Shown one piece after another: positions 1 to 6,955 of a DNA stretch of 8,907 nt. The stretch's first letter is position 1; each line of letters starts with the position of its first letter. Position numbers and translations under genes: made by a program. The notes under the pieces are model-generated. The model searched no databases, was not told the origin of the DNA, and saw only the letters and a list, made by a program, of their open reading frames with translations. This DNA is from Lentisphaeria bacterium (GTDB lineage: Bacteria; Verrucomicrobiota; Lentisphaeria; Victivallales; UBA1829), in assembly GCA_017456805.1 (NCBI GenBank), contig JAFTIQ010000052.1:1-8907 (forward strand), in the 5' to 3' direction.

Positions 1-3000
1 CATCGTCCGGGAATTCACAACTGAGTTCACGTTCAGGAAGATCTTGTAACGGCGGTAGGCTTTCACCATGTCGTTATATTCCAGACGGCCCTGGATGAAC
101 TTGCGGAGATTTTCAGGGAACAGGTAATCCTTATAACCAGGACCTGTATTGCCAAACTGACGGTCGAAGATTTCAAGTCCGAGTTTTTCTGATGCCTTGA
201 ACAGAACGTCCATCTGTTCCCGGCGTTCCGCGAATCGGGTCGCATAATACGTTCCTGCAAAGCAGATATTCTTGCTCCGGGCTTCCGTCATAACAGGATT
301 ATGCAGAAGCGGCTGCGCTGCAAACGGCAATGCATAAACACGGTTGTGACCGCACTCTTTCTGGTAAGCAGGAATGCAGTTTTCATCCGTTGTAAACACA
401 TAATCAAACCGTGCTGCGGCTTCTTTGAATTTATCAAAGTGCGGAGGATCTTCCTTATTCCAGAAAACCGTCGGGATACTTTCCTTTTTGCAATAATTCA
501 GCAGGGCAAACAGATCATCACGGGTACTGCCGCCGTAGGTTCCGATCTTGTACTGCCATGCGCCGTCATTCCCGTTCCAGGCGGATTCGACCATGACAAA
601 ATCGGGTTTCTTTTCCGCAAATTTCGCCTGCCAGTCATCTGTCCGGAACGTAAACAGATCACATTCCGGCTTGAAACTGCTCAAACTGAACTGATCCATC
701 ACAGCTCCGACGTGCAGATCTTTCAAACGTTTCGGTCCGCTCTTTACAACCGGCGGAACGGAAGCGGCAACTTTCTTTTCTTCTTTCTTCACCTGCTGTT
801 TTCCGCGGGGATATTCCATGCCGAGCGCACTGTAAACCTTTGCGCGGACGCGGTTGATCTTCTGGACTGCGCGATAGGAGCGGGTTGTCTGAATCTGCCA
901 CAATTCTTCGCGGCTCACCTTCAGAATAGAGTTTTCAGCCTGAAGGCTGCGCACTTTACGCTGTTCTGCAGCATAATTCTTCTGCAAATCTGCGAGCTGT
1001 TTTTCGAGGGACGCCGCCGCTTTCTTTGCGGTTGCGATCTCTGCATCTTTTGCAGTGAGATTTTTCTTTCCGGCTTCGATATTTGTATTCGCAGCGGTAA
1101 TCGCGGTATCCTTTGCCGCAACATTCTTCTGAAGGTCAGAGATCTTCCCGTTTGCAGCGGTGAGCGCGGCATCTTTTTCAATGGAACTCTTCTGAAGATC
1201 AAACAGTTTCACATTTACGGCGGTAATCGTGGTATCCTTTGCAGCAATAGTCTTCTGAAGATCAGAGATCTTCCCGTTTGCAGCGGTAATCGTGGTATCC
1301 TTTGCCGCAATGGTCTTCTGGAGATCTGAGATTCTGGCATTTGCCATGACAACGGAATTTTCTTTTGCGGCGAGGATTTTCTGAGATTCCGCGACTTTGA
1401 GATTCAAGGAAGCGACTTCGGTTTCCTTTTCCTGCAGCTGTTTGCGAAGCTCTGCAATCGCCTGATCCGCATTGGAAACTGCCGCAAGATTCTTATCTGC
1501 AGCGTTTTTGTATTCCGCGATCTTCTTTTCAGAATCTGAAGCGGCCAGACTTTTCTCTTCCAGCTCTTTCCGGAGCTTGGCGATGACGGTATCCTTTGCG
1601 GCGAGTTCCTCTTTCTGAACGGAAAGGGATGCTGAGATCTGCTTGGAACGGTCATCGTAAAGAGTATGTTTTTCTTTTTCGAAAGAGAGCTGATGCTGCA
1701 ACTCGTTGATTTTGAAACTTGCATTTGTGAATGCTTTTTGCAGTTCAGTGATCTTGGCTTCCCGCGTCTGAGCACTCTCTTTCTGGGAATTGACCATGGC
1801 ATTGAGTTTGGTATTCTGATCAAGGATCAGCTTTGTATGAGCTTCCTGAAGTTTCCGTTTATCGTCATTTGTTTCGACCTGTTTCTGCAGTTCGAGGACA
1901 CGGCTCTGAGCGGCTGCTGCGGTTTTCTGGATCTCCGCGATCTTGGCTTCCCGCGCCTGTGCGCTCTCTTTCTGGGAATTGACCATGGCATTGAGTTTGG
2001 CATTCTGATCCAGAATCACCTTGGAATGTTCTTCCCGGAGTTTCTGTTTATCCTCATTGGTTTCGACCTGTTTCTGCAATTCGAGGATGCGGCTCTGAGC
2101 GGCTGCCAGAGATTTCTGCAATCCGGCAAGATTTTCCGCCTGAGCACTTGCCTGTTTCTGCTGTTCCTGCAGGATCCGGAAACGTTCTGCCTGGATCTGA
2201 TATTTTCCTTCATTCAAGGAGATCTGTTTTTCCAGATCATAAGCCTTGTTTCTTGCTTCGGAAAGAGATTTCTGCAATTCAGCGATTTTTGCATCTTTGG
2301 CAGAAAGGTTTTCCCGCTGGGAATTGAATGTGGCATTGATCCGGTTGTTCTGATCAAGAATGACTTTGGAATGTTCTTCCTGGATCTTCCGTTTTCCTTC
2401 GCTGAGTTCCAGCTGTTTCTGGAATTCATGCGCCTTATTCTGCGCTTCGGTCAAAGCCTTCTGAAGATCCGGAGTCTGATTCTTTGCATTAAGCATATTG
2501 TTCAGACGTGTATTCTGATCAAGGATCACCTTTGCATGTTCATTCTGAAGATTCCGCTTGGTCTGTTCGACCTGAACATCCTGCTGCAGTTTAGCACAGA
2601 GATCCTGTTTTTCCTGAACTTCCATTTTCATCCATGCTGCCTCGCCAGGCATGGAAGCAAGAGTAAAATCAGCGGAAACTGTCTTGGGATTGGCAAAAAT
2701 CAGGAGCACCTGAATTCCTTTCCAGAGATCATGTTCTTTCAGAGAATTGATCACTTTGTAGAAAACACAATCCCAACCGGCGATCTTCTGGGGGATAACT
2801 TCCGGGATAAAACGGAAGAAATGCTCCGGATCCATTTTCTGCGGATCTTCTGCAAAGGGCACCAGGACAACCACATATTTCTCAGCCCGTTTGATCAGAT
2901 TATCTTCAATCACCTGGAACGGAGTTCTGAAATGTTCCAATGTGTGGGAACTGTAAATCACATCATATTTTCCGGCAGGTTTTTCTGTGATCCAGTTTTC

Positions 3001-3300
3001 GCAGGAAAAATTGCATCCGGGGAATTTTGCTTTGGCGTTTTTGATGGCACTTTCTGCGAAATCCACGCCGCAGACCTTGCTTTCCGGGAATCTGGAAGTG
3101 AAAATATTCACCGCATCCCCTTCCGCACAGCCCCAGTCACAAATCGAAAGTTTCCGGTTGGAAATTTCTCCAATCAGCCATTCCGGAAGATGACGCAAAA
3201 GGACCTCTCCATGAAAGTAAGTATATCGAGGCCCGTTCTGGGTCCCCCAGTTATTGGAAAACCGGTCATCCCAATATTCCTTTGAATTTACATTTTCCAT
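1..3300 (-). CDS. Methyltransferase / long coiled coil / CgeB-like glycosyltransferase fusion, 3' end outside window
   Basis: The frame stays open for 1100 codons from ATG 3300 to base 1 with no stop, so the C-terminus is missing. Residues 1-205 look like a class I SAM methyltransferase: DWGCAEGD (55-62) fits motif I, GVD (78-80) the acidic motif II end, and YDVIYSSHTLEHF (112-124) motif IV. Residues about 225-795 are Q/K/E/A-rich heptads, predicted coiled coil, with 63-residue and 21-residue internal repeats. After a basic linker, residues about 858-1100 resemble the CgeB/DUF3880 glycosyltransferase family (VFWNKEDPPHFDKF at 945-958, CFAGTYYATRFAERREQ at 1013-1029). The start at 3300 has CCTCC (GGAGG on this strand) at 3310-3314, 9 nt away; the in-frame ATG at 3309 abuts that site and is unlikely. 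It lies 22 nt behind the Wzt-like gene, the place of wbdD in O9a loci. Inferred role: cytoplasmic modification, capping or length control of an exported glycan. Domain calls are confident at fold level; substrates are unknown. Confidence 0.85.
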   Translation of the reverse strand, partial: MENVNSKEYWDDRFSNNWGTQNGPRYTYFHGEVLLRHLPEWLIGEISNRKLSICDWGCAEGDAVNIFTSRFPESKVCGVDFAESAIKNAKAKFPGCNFSCENWITEKPAGKYDVIYSSHTLEHFRTPFQVIEDNLIKRAEKYVVVLVPFAEDPQKMDPEHFFRFIPEVIPQKIAGWDCVFYKVINSLKEHDLWKGIQVLLIFANPKTVSADFTLASMPGEAAWMKMEVQEKQDLCAKLQQDVQVEQTKRNLQNEHAKVILDQNTRLNNMLNAKNQTPDLQKALTEAQNKAHEFQKQLELSEGKRKIQEEHSKVILDQNNRINATFNSQRENLSAKDAKIAELQKSLSEARNKAYDLEKQISLNEGKYQIQAERFRILQEQQKQASAQAENLAGLQKSLAAAQSRILELQKQVETNEDKQKLREEHSKVILDQNAKLNAMVNSQKESAQAREAKIAEIQKTAAAAQSRVLELQKQVETNDDKRKLQEAHTKLILDQNTKLNAMVNSQKESAQTREAKITELQKAFTNASFKINELQHQLSFEKEKHTLYDDRSKQISASLSVQKEELAAKDTVIAKLRKELEEKSLAASDSEKKIAEYKNAADKNLAAVSNADQAIAELRKQLQEKETEVASLNLKVAESQKILAAKENSVVMANARISDLQKTIAAKDTTITAANGKISDLQKTIAAKDTTITAVNVKLFDLQKSSIEKDAALTAANGKISDLQKNVAAKDTAITAANTNIEAGKKNLTAKDAEIATAKKAAASLEKQLADLQKNYAAEQRKVRSLQAENSILKVSREELWQIQTTRSYRAVQKINRVRAKVYSALGMEYPRGKQQVKKEEKKVAASVPPVVKSGPKRLKDLHVGAVMDQFSLSSFKPECDLFTFRTDDWQAKFAEKKPDFVMVESAWNGNDGAWQYKIGTYGGSTRDDLFALLNYCKKESIPTVFWNKEDPPHFDKFKEAAARFDYVFTTDENCIPAYQKECGHNRVYALPFAAQPLLHNPVMTEARSKNICFAGTYYATRFAERREQMDVLFKASEKLGLEIFDRQFGNTGPGYKDYLFPENLRKFIQGRLEYNDMVKAYRRYKIFLNVNSVVNSRTM
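994..1371 (-). repeat. Six 63-bp (21-residue) units in the coiled coil
   Basis: Residues 644-769 of the giant fusion protein are six consecutive 21-residue units. The best conserved ones follow AAKDTTITAANGKISDLQKT with I, A, I, L and I at alternating 3- and 4-residue steps, three perfect heptads per unit. ISDL or its variant LFDL recurs at residues 657, 678, 699 and 720. The last two units are diverged (AAKDTAITAANTNIEAGKKN and TAKDAEIATAKKAAASLEKQ). The array lies just before the linker to the glycosyltransferase domain. Confidence 0.85.
1735..2112 (-). repeat. Tandem 189-bp (63-residue) duplication in the coiled coil
   Basis: Codons 397-459 and 460-522 of the giant fusion gene are near-identical tandem units of 63 residues, exactly nine heptads. 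Both contain AAAQSR(I/V)LELQKQVETN, then (V/I)ILDQN-type and KLNAMVNSQKESAQ blocks. At DNA level, stretches such as tgaccatggc recur 189 bp apart (1791 and 1980). Two more diverged KVILDQN blocks lie at residues 257 and 312, so the duplication is the newest step of an older repeat expansion. Because the unit is a whole number of heptads, gain or loss would keep both the reading frame and the coiled-coil register. Confidence 0.85.
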
Positions 3301-3309
3301 ATTCAGCAT

Positions 3310-3314
3310 CCTCC
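3310..3314 (-). promoter_or_regulatory. Shine-Dalgarno site deciding the start of the giant fusion gene
   Basis: GGAGG on the minus strand ends 9 nt before ATG 3300. The in-frame ATG at 3309-3307 directly touches this site, leaving no spacing, so 3300 is the better start. The site sits in the 22-nt gap after the stop of the Wzt-like gene, consistent with translation as part of one operon. Confidence 0.7.
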
Positions 3315-3322
3315 GAATGTTA

Positions 3323-4627
3323 TCAACTTACAGAGATCGAAGATTCCGGTTCGACCACCCCGTTGTGCCTTCTGTCTGAAACCACGCTGAAAAGGCACAT
3401 ATTTTCAACATAATCAAAATAATGACGTTTATTGCTCTGATCAAAAAATTGAACCGCGCCAATCAGCATGTACTCTCCCGGAAGAAGTATGTTCCGGAAG
3501 GTAAACGTCACTTGATTGATTTGATCTTTTCCTTTGACCGGAATGAAGATCTCCCGCTCTGCCAAACCAATGGCAATCACATCGATCCCCCGTTTGTCCC
3601 GGAATGCAAAACCCATGTAAAAACGGTCAATTTCCGGCGGCAATTCCAAAATTTTCGATTCAAGAACAACCGTTATCTGCTCCCCATGCTCAAGCAAAAG
3701 TGTATTTTTTCCTTTTTCTCCATACAGAGCAAACCGGTGAACCTGAATAAAACCTTCCCCCCAGCGGATCAGATCCGCATTGTTCCGTTTCCCCGCAACG
3801 GCAGGAACCATTCGCGGTGCATCGTCCTCCACTTCTCCGGAAAGTTCTCCGGCAGATTCCTCCGCCTTCTTCGGCGCCGGACTGTTGGTGGAAAACAACG
3901 CTTCCATATATCGGCTCGTAACCGTCTGCGCATCTCCGATCATCTTCATCTGACCCTTTTCCAGCCAGATGCATTTGTCACAGAACGTCCGAACCGTCTG
4001 AACACTGTGGGATACAAATATCACCGTCACGCCGTTGGCAATCAGATTCTTCATGTGTGTCATACACTTGATTTGAAACGCAGCGTCACCAACCGATAAC
4101 GCTTCATCCACAATCAGAACCTCCGGCTCCGTCACAACCTGAACCGCAAACGCCAGACGCACTTTCATCCCGCTGGAATATGTTTTGACAGGCTGATGGA
4201 TGAAATCTCCGATATCCGCAAAATCAACAATCTCCTGATATTTCCTGTCAATCTCAGCTTTGGAAAGCCCCAGAATCGTTCCGTTCAGGTAGATGTTCTC
4301 ATGTCCGGTAAACTCAGGATTGAATCCGCTTCCAAGTTCAAGAAGAGCCGCAACCCGCCCCTTCACAGCAGCACTGCCGGAAGTCGATTGAAGCGTACCC
4401 GTAATAATCTGAAGCAATGTGGATTTCCCCGCACCGTTTCTGCCGATGATCCCGAGACATTCTCCCTTCCGGACCTCAAAATTGATATCCCGCAACGCCC
4501 AGAACTCTTTGAAAAATTTCTTGTGCCCCGCAAACAGAGTCTGATACAGACGGTGCACCGGTTTTTCATACATTTCAAAGCATTTCGAAACATTTTTCAC
4601 CTGAAGCACGATTTCATCAGAGGACAT
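3323..4627 (-). CDS. wzt: Wzt-like polysaccharide ABC transporter ATPase with C-terminal cargo-binding domain
   Basis: A 434-residue protein that powers export of an undecaprenol-linked glycan across the inner membrane with its Wzm-like partner. Numbering from ATG 4627: Walker A GRNGAGKST (62-70), signature YSSGM (150-154), Walker B VLIVDE (170-175), a D-loop region (LSVGDAAF) and H-loop H207. The LELGSGFNPEFTGHENIYLNG stretch (about 96-116) is typical of the Wzt/KpsT/TagH branch. A low-complexity acidic/Pro/Ala linker (about 244-285) leads to a C-terminal domain (about 286-420) resembling the Wzt-C beta-sandwich. In E. coli O8/O9a that domain binds the modified non-reducing end of the glycan. 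ATG 4627 is preferred over the in-frame ATG at 4669 because of AAAGGAGG 8 nt upstream and because family alignment begins near it. It overlaps the permease gene by 11 nt, suggesting translational coupling. The symbol reflects function, not proven orthology. Confidence 0.92.
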   Translation of the reverse strand: MSSDEIVLQVKNVSKCFEMYEKPVHRLYQTLFAGHKKFFKEFWALRDINFEVRKGECLGIIGRNGAGKSTLLQIITGTLQSTSGSAAVKGRVAALLELGSGFNPEFTGHENIYLNGTILGLSKAEIDRKYQEIVDFADIGDFIHQPVKTYSSGMKVRLAFAVQVVTEPEVLIVDEALSVGDAAFQIKCMTHMKNLIANGVTVIFVSHSVQTVRTFCDKCIWLEKGQMKMIGDAQTVTSRYMEALFSTNSPAPKKAEESAGELSGEVEDDAPRMVPAVAGKRNNADLIRWGEGFIQVHRFALYGEKGKNTLLLEHGEQITVVLESKILELPPEIDRFYMGFAFRDKRGIDVIAIGLAEREIFIPVKGKDQINQVTFTFRNILLPGEYMLIGAVQFFDQSNKRHYFDYVENMCLFSVVSDRRHNGVVEPESSISVS

Positions 4628-5447
4628 CTGCAAACCCTCCTTTCGTACGCTTGAACCAGAAATAGCCAAGCTGAAGTATGATCAGAGAGAGAAGATAGGC
4701 AATCCCAAGATCCGCCCAATCCGGCAGCTTCCCGAACAGAAAAATATTCCGCAGCTCCGTAACAATGGAAGTCAGCGGATTCAGCCGCAAAAATTGATGA
4801 TATTTCTCCGGAATCCTGTCCAGAGAATAAAAAATCGGAGTCATGTAAAACAGCATTTGAAGCAGAACCGTTACCACATACCGGGTATCTTTCAGAAATA
4901 CCTGAAGCGAAGAAACAAAGAATCCAACCCCAAGCGTAATAAAAAACAACGGCAGCAGCACAACCGGCAAAAGAAGAACCGTCCAATGAATCTCATGAAA
5001 CACCGCAACCGCTCCGGCAAGAACAAGCAGAAACCAGAGGATCCCCGTCGCAAAACCGGATAAAACCTGCCCGACAATCAGAATGTCCAGCGGAAAAATC
5101 ACTTTCTTTACATAGTTCGGATTGTTGACAACCAGCCCGCAGCTTGTGTTGACCCCCTCCGAAAAAAGATTGTATGCAGCAATCCCGCAGAACATGATCA
5201 CCGGATAAGCTCCGGGCGTATTGATCCCGGTATTCCCCCACTCCCGGACCTTGAACACAAAACAGAACACAAAACTGTAAACGCAAAGCATCAGAAGCGG
5301 CTGAATAAAGTTCCAGAAAAATCCCAGAACCGCCCCTTTATATTTCTGTGCAATATTCCGCGTGATCAGCTGCCGGAGCAGCGAACGATGCTGCCAGACA
5401 CTGCGGGGCAGAAGGGTTATATCAAATAACCTCAATAATTTCCTCAT
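4617..5447 (-). CDS. wzm: Wzm-like ABC-2 polysaccharide export permease
   Basis: A 276-residue inner-membrane protein, the usual length for Wzm/RfbA/TagG-type permeases. A cytoplasmic amphipathic N-terminus (LLRQLITRNIAQKYKGAVLG, 23-42) leads to about six hydrophobic segments near 39-65, 80-97, 122-150, 155-181, 190-209 and 246-265. Family-typical features are GFFWNFIQP (42-50), the KDTRYVV stretch (186-192) before TM5, and NPLTSIVTELRN (223-234) before the last segment. It is the first gene of the operon and overlaps wzt by 11 nt, so permease and ATPase are probably made in matched amounts and form the two-plus-two transporter. The start codon overlaps the stop of a possible 44-codon leader reading frame (ATGA). 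The ribosome site is weak (AGAGG, about 8 nt away). Confidence 0.9.
   Translation of the reverse strand: MRKLLRLFDITLLPRSVWQHRSLLRQLITRNIAQKYKGAVLGFFWNFIQPLLMLCVYSFVFCFVFKVREWGNTGINTPGAYPVIMFCGIAAYNLFSEGVNTSCGLVVNNPNYVKKVIFPLDILIVGQVLSGFATGILWFLLVLAGAVAVFHEIHWTVLLLPVVLLPLFFITLGVGFFVSSLQVFLKDTRYVVTVLLQMLFYMTPIFYSLDRIPEKYHQFLRLNPLTSIVTELRNIFLFGKLPDWADLGIAYLLSLIILQLGYFWFKRTKGGFADVL
4636..4643 (-). promoter_or_regulatory. Shine-Dalgarno site deciding the wzt start
   Basis: AAAGGAGG on the minus strand, 8 nt before ATG 4627 and inside the last codons of the permease gene. It fixes the ATPase start 14 codons downstream of the longest possible reading frame. Confidence 0.75.
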
Positions 5448-5578
5448 CTTTGCCGCCTCTTTATCCCTTCCTGTCTTTTTCCAAAATGAAAAACCGCTTT
5501 TCTATTCAACATCCTCTTCAGCCGGCTTTTCCTATAAAATTTTCTTGAAAAATTTTCCTTTTCCAAGTCAAACTTCAT
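5444..5578 (-). CDS. Possible 44-residue basic leader peptide before wzm
   Basis: Between the operon promoter and wzm, a short frame runs from ATG 5578 and stops in TGA overlapping the wzm ATG as ATGA. The product is very basic (about 17 Lys/Arg of 44; it ends KRQEGIKRRQR) with no recognised family. The predicted transcript would begin only about 10 nt before its ATG, and AAGTGG 4 nt before the ATG is a poor ribosome site. It may be an artefact of a purine-rich leader. If translated, it would couple its translation to the weakly initiated wzm start. Confidence 0.25.
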   Translation of the reverse strand: MKFDLEKENFSRKFYRKSRLKRMLNRKAVFHFGKRQEGIKRRQR

Positions 5579-5594
5579 ATATCCACTTAAATGT

Positions 5595-5623
5595 AATATA
5601 CTGTTATATGACAAAAATGTCAA
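5595..5623 (-). promoter_or_regulatory. Sigma-70 promoter of the wzm-wzt-fusion operon
   Basis: On the minus strand: TTGACA (5623-5618), a 17-nt spacer, TATATT (5600-5595). The -35 is perfect and the -10 is 5 of 6. Transcription would start near 5588, giving a leader of about 140 nt before wzm. The palindrome TGACA-TTTT-TGTCA (5622-5609) overlaps the -35 and spacer and could be an operator or chance. Confidence 0.75.
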
Positions 5624-5694
5624 GTTGATAACCCGCCGGATTATCATGTTTTTAGAGGTAAATTCAAACCCTGCAGAAAAATTAACGGAAAAAA

Positions 5695-5722
5695 TTGACG
5701 GAAAACGGAAAATCTGTATGTT
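5695..5722 (+). promoter_or_regulatory. Weak candidate promoter for the TIM-barrel gene
   Basis: TTGACG (5695-5700), 16-nt spacer, TATGTT (5717-5722): 5 of 6 and 4 of 6 matches. It is the best candidate I can see in 5624-5851. The rest of that stretch is A-rich and I see no riboswitch or terminator in it. A near-repeat, ttaacggaaaa then ttgacggaaaa (5682-5705), overlaps the -35 and could be a binding site. Confidence 0.35.
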
Positions 5723-5851
5723 TTCATAAAATCTCCCCGTTCATCATAAAAAAACGCTCTGAAAACTCCTGCCCTTCGAAACTCCCCCCTTGCAATTTCT
5801 CCAAAATGGAACTATCTTACCGGAAATATCATAAAAAAGGAGCTCACCTGA

Positions 5852-6706
5852 ATGAAAATCGGAATAGAAGATGCCGCTTATATCAAACGCTGCGGAAAAG
5901 AAAAAGGATATGAATATATCCGCTCTCTCGGCTATGAATGTATTGATTATCAGGGATTTATTCATACAGACACCCCCATGTTCCAAAACGGGGAGACCGC
6001 ATTTGAAACCGCTGTAATAAATGACCGGAAAATCATTGAATCCGCCGGATTGAACATATATCAGGTTCACGCCCCATGGCGATGGCCGGCTCAGGATGCC
6101 ACTCCGGAAGATCGACAGGAACGGTTCGAAAAAATGTCTTTATCGATTCGCGGAACAGCTCTGTTGGGAAGCAGATATTTTGTGATCCACCCCCTCATGC
6201 CCTGGGGCGGCGGAAGCGCCGGACCGGATCCGGAAAAATTCTATGAAATCAATCTCGACTTCATGGAAAGACTTTGCACCGAGGCAGAAAAATGCGGAGT
6301 TATCATCTGCTTTGAAAATATGCCCATGCATGCACTTCCCACATCCACCCCGGAAGCCTCTCTGGACTTCGTCAGAAAAATCAACAGTCCCTGGCTCAGG
6401 ATCTGTCTTGATACCGGACATTGTGCTGTATTCGGGATCCAGCCCGCCGATGCCGTCAGAATGTTAGGGAAAGACATGTTGAAAACATTACATGTTCATG
6501 ATAATGACGGTGTCCAGGATCGGCATTGGGTTCCCTTCACCGGAGTGATCGACTGGGTTGACTTCCGCCATGCATTACAGGAAATCGGTTTTGACGGCTG
6601 TCTTTCTATTGAGACTGCCCCGCCCGTCAAATTTACCGGTGAAAATCAATTTCTTCAGGATCGTTCTCTTGTGATTTCCGCCTTACAGCTTGCAGGCAGA
6701 AAATAA
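5852..6706 (+). CDS. Sugar phosphate isomerase/epimerase-like TIM-barrel protein
   Basis: A 284-residue cytoplasmic protein of the xylose isomerase-like (AP endonuclease 2) TIM-barrel superfamily, full family length. Likely divalent-metal ligands lie at the strand ends: E155 in CFENMPMH (153-160), D187 in CLDTGHC (185-191), H216 in HVHDNDG (214-220) and E254 in SIETAP (252-257). HAPW (73-76) and VIHPLMPWGGG (111-121) fit earlier barrel strands. HDNDGVQDRHWVPFTGVIDW (216-235) is the characteristic substrate loop, in which the late Gly-Xaa-Ile-Asp-Trp is widely conserved. Family members isomerise or epimerise sugars, inositols or hydroxypyruvate; the substrate cannot be read from sequence. The start has AAGGAG about 9 nt upstream. 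The gene is transcribed divergently from the polysaccharide operon and is alone in its unit, so no pathway link is implied. Confidence 0.88.
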   Translation: MKIGIEDAAYIKRCGKEKGYEYIRSLGYECIDYQGFIHTDTPMFQNGETAFETAVINDRKIIESAGLNIYQVHAPWRWPAQDATPEDRQERFEKMSLSIRGTALLGSRYFVIHPLMPWGGGSAGPDPEKFYEINLDFMERLCTEAEKCGVIICFENMPMHALPTSTPEASLDFVRKINSPWLRICLDTGHCAVFGIQPADAVRMLGKDMLKTLHVHDNDGVQDRHWVPFTGVIDWVDFRHALQEIGFDGCLSIETAPPVKFTGENQFLQDRSLVISALQLAGRK

Positions 6707-6955
6707 CCCTCCGGGAGTTACCGGCAGAACGGGCAAAGGAAAGGCTGTTCGCAAGGGCTTTTCACCGGACACCCCGGCGCAAACTCCGTACACTCCGTTC
6801 CTCCCCAGCCAATCCTTTGCTTGTGCGCCTATCGCTCCGGCTCTGCCGCTAACACAAAAAAACCTCCGGCACCACCGCACTCGCGGCAGCGAGCACTTCA
6901 CTGAGCCGACAGGCTCAACTTCACACCTTCACGCATCAACGGTGCTCTTCACAGC
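6707..6955. other. Convergent intergenic gap between TIM-barrel and PSP1 genes
   Basis: These 249 bp separate two convergent stops. No credible gene is seen. The left two thirds are C/G-rich without a clear rho-independent terminator for the TIM-barrel gene. A run of seven A (6856-6862, seven T on the minus strand) follows imperfect GC-rich stems and may act as a poor terminator for the PSP1 gene. The right third holds the GTGAAG palindrome array. Confidence 0.6.
6880..6952 (-). repeat. GTGAAG-spaced palindrome array
   Basis: On the minus strand GTGAAG occurs four times (6952-6947, 6932-6927, 6924-6919, 6901-6896). Between and beside copies lie short hairpins: TGAGCC-TGTC-GGCTCA (6917-6902) and CTCGC-TGCC-GCGAG (6893-6880). 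The array begins only 3 nt after the PSP1-gene stop. Alternating identical spacers and different stems suggest a dispersed palindromic repeat family rather than a simple terminator, since no T run follows the stems directly. Confidence 0.5.

Noticed and set aside
301..1329. 342-codon plus-strand open frame with CSGNRGIL-type repeats
   Set aside because: These repeats are the antisense shadow of the 21-residue coiled-coil units; the minus frame has clear domains and continues unbroken.
994..2112. CRISPR-like or satellite array
   Set aside because: Repeats are continuous with no unique spacers and keep the heptad frame of a coding region; they are protein repeats.
1666..3285. 539-codon plus-strand open frame, Phe/Leu-rich
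   Set aside because: It is the antisense of the coiled-coil gene. Codons for Lys, Glu and Gln read backwards as CTT, TTC and CTG and rarely give stops. It has no ribosome site and its repeats mirror the real protein.
3301..3309. Alternative start at 3309 for the giant fusion gene
   Set aside because: That ATG touches the GGAGG ribosome site with no spacer, while 3300 has normal spacing.
4628..4669. 14-codon N-terminal extension of the Wzt-like ATPase
   Set aside because: It lies inside the permease gene and lacks a ribosome site, whereas AAAGGAGG 8 nt before ATG 4627 fits the family start.
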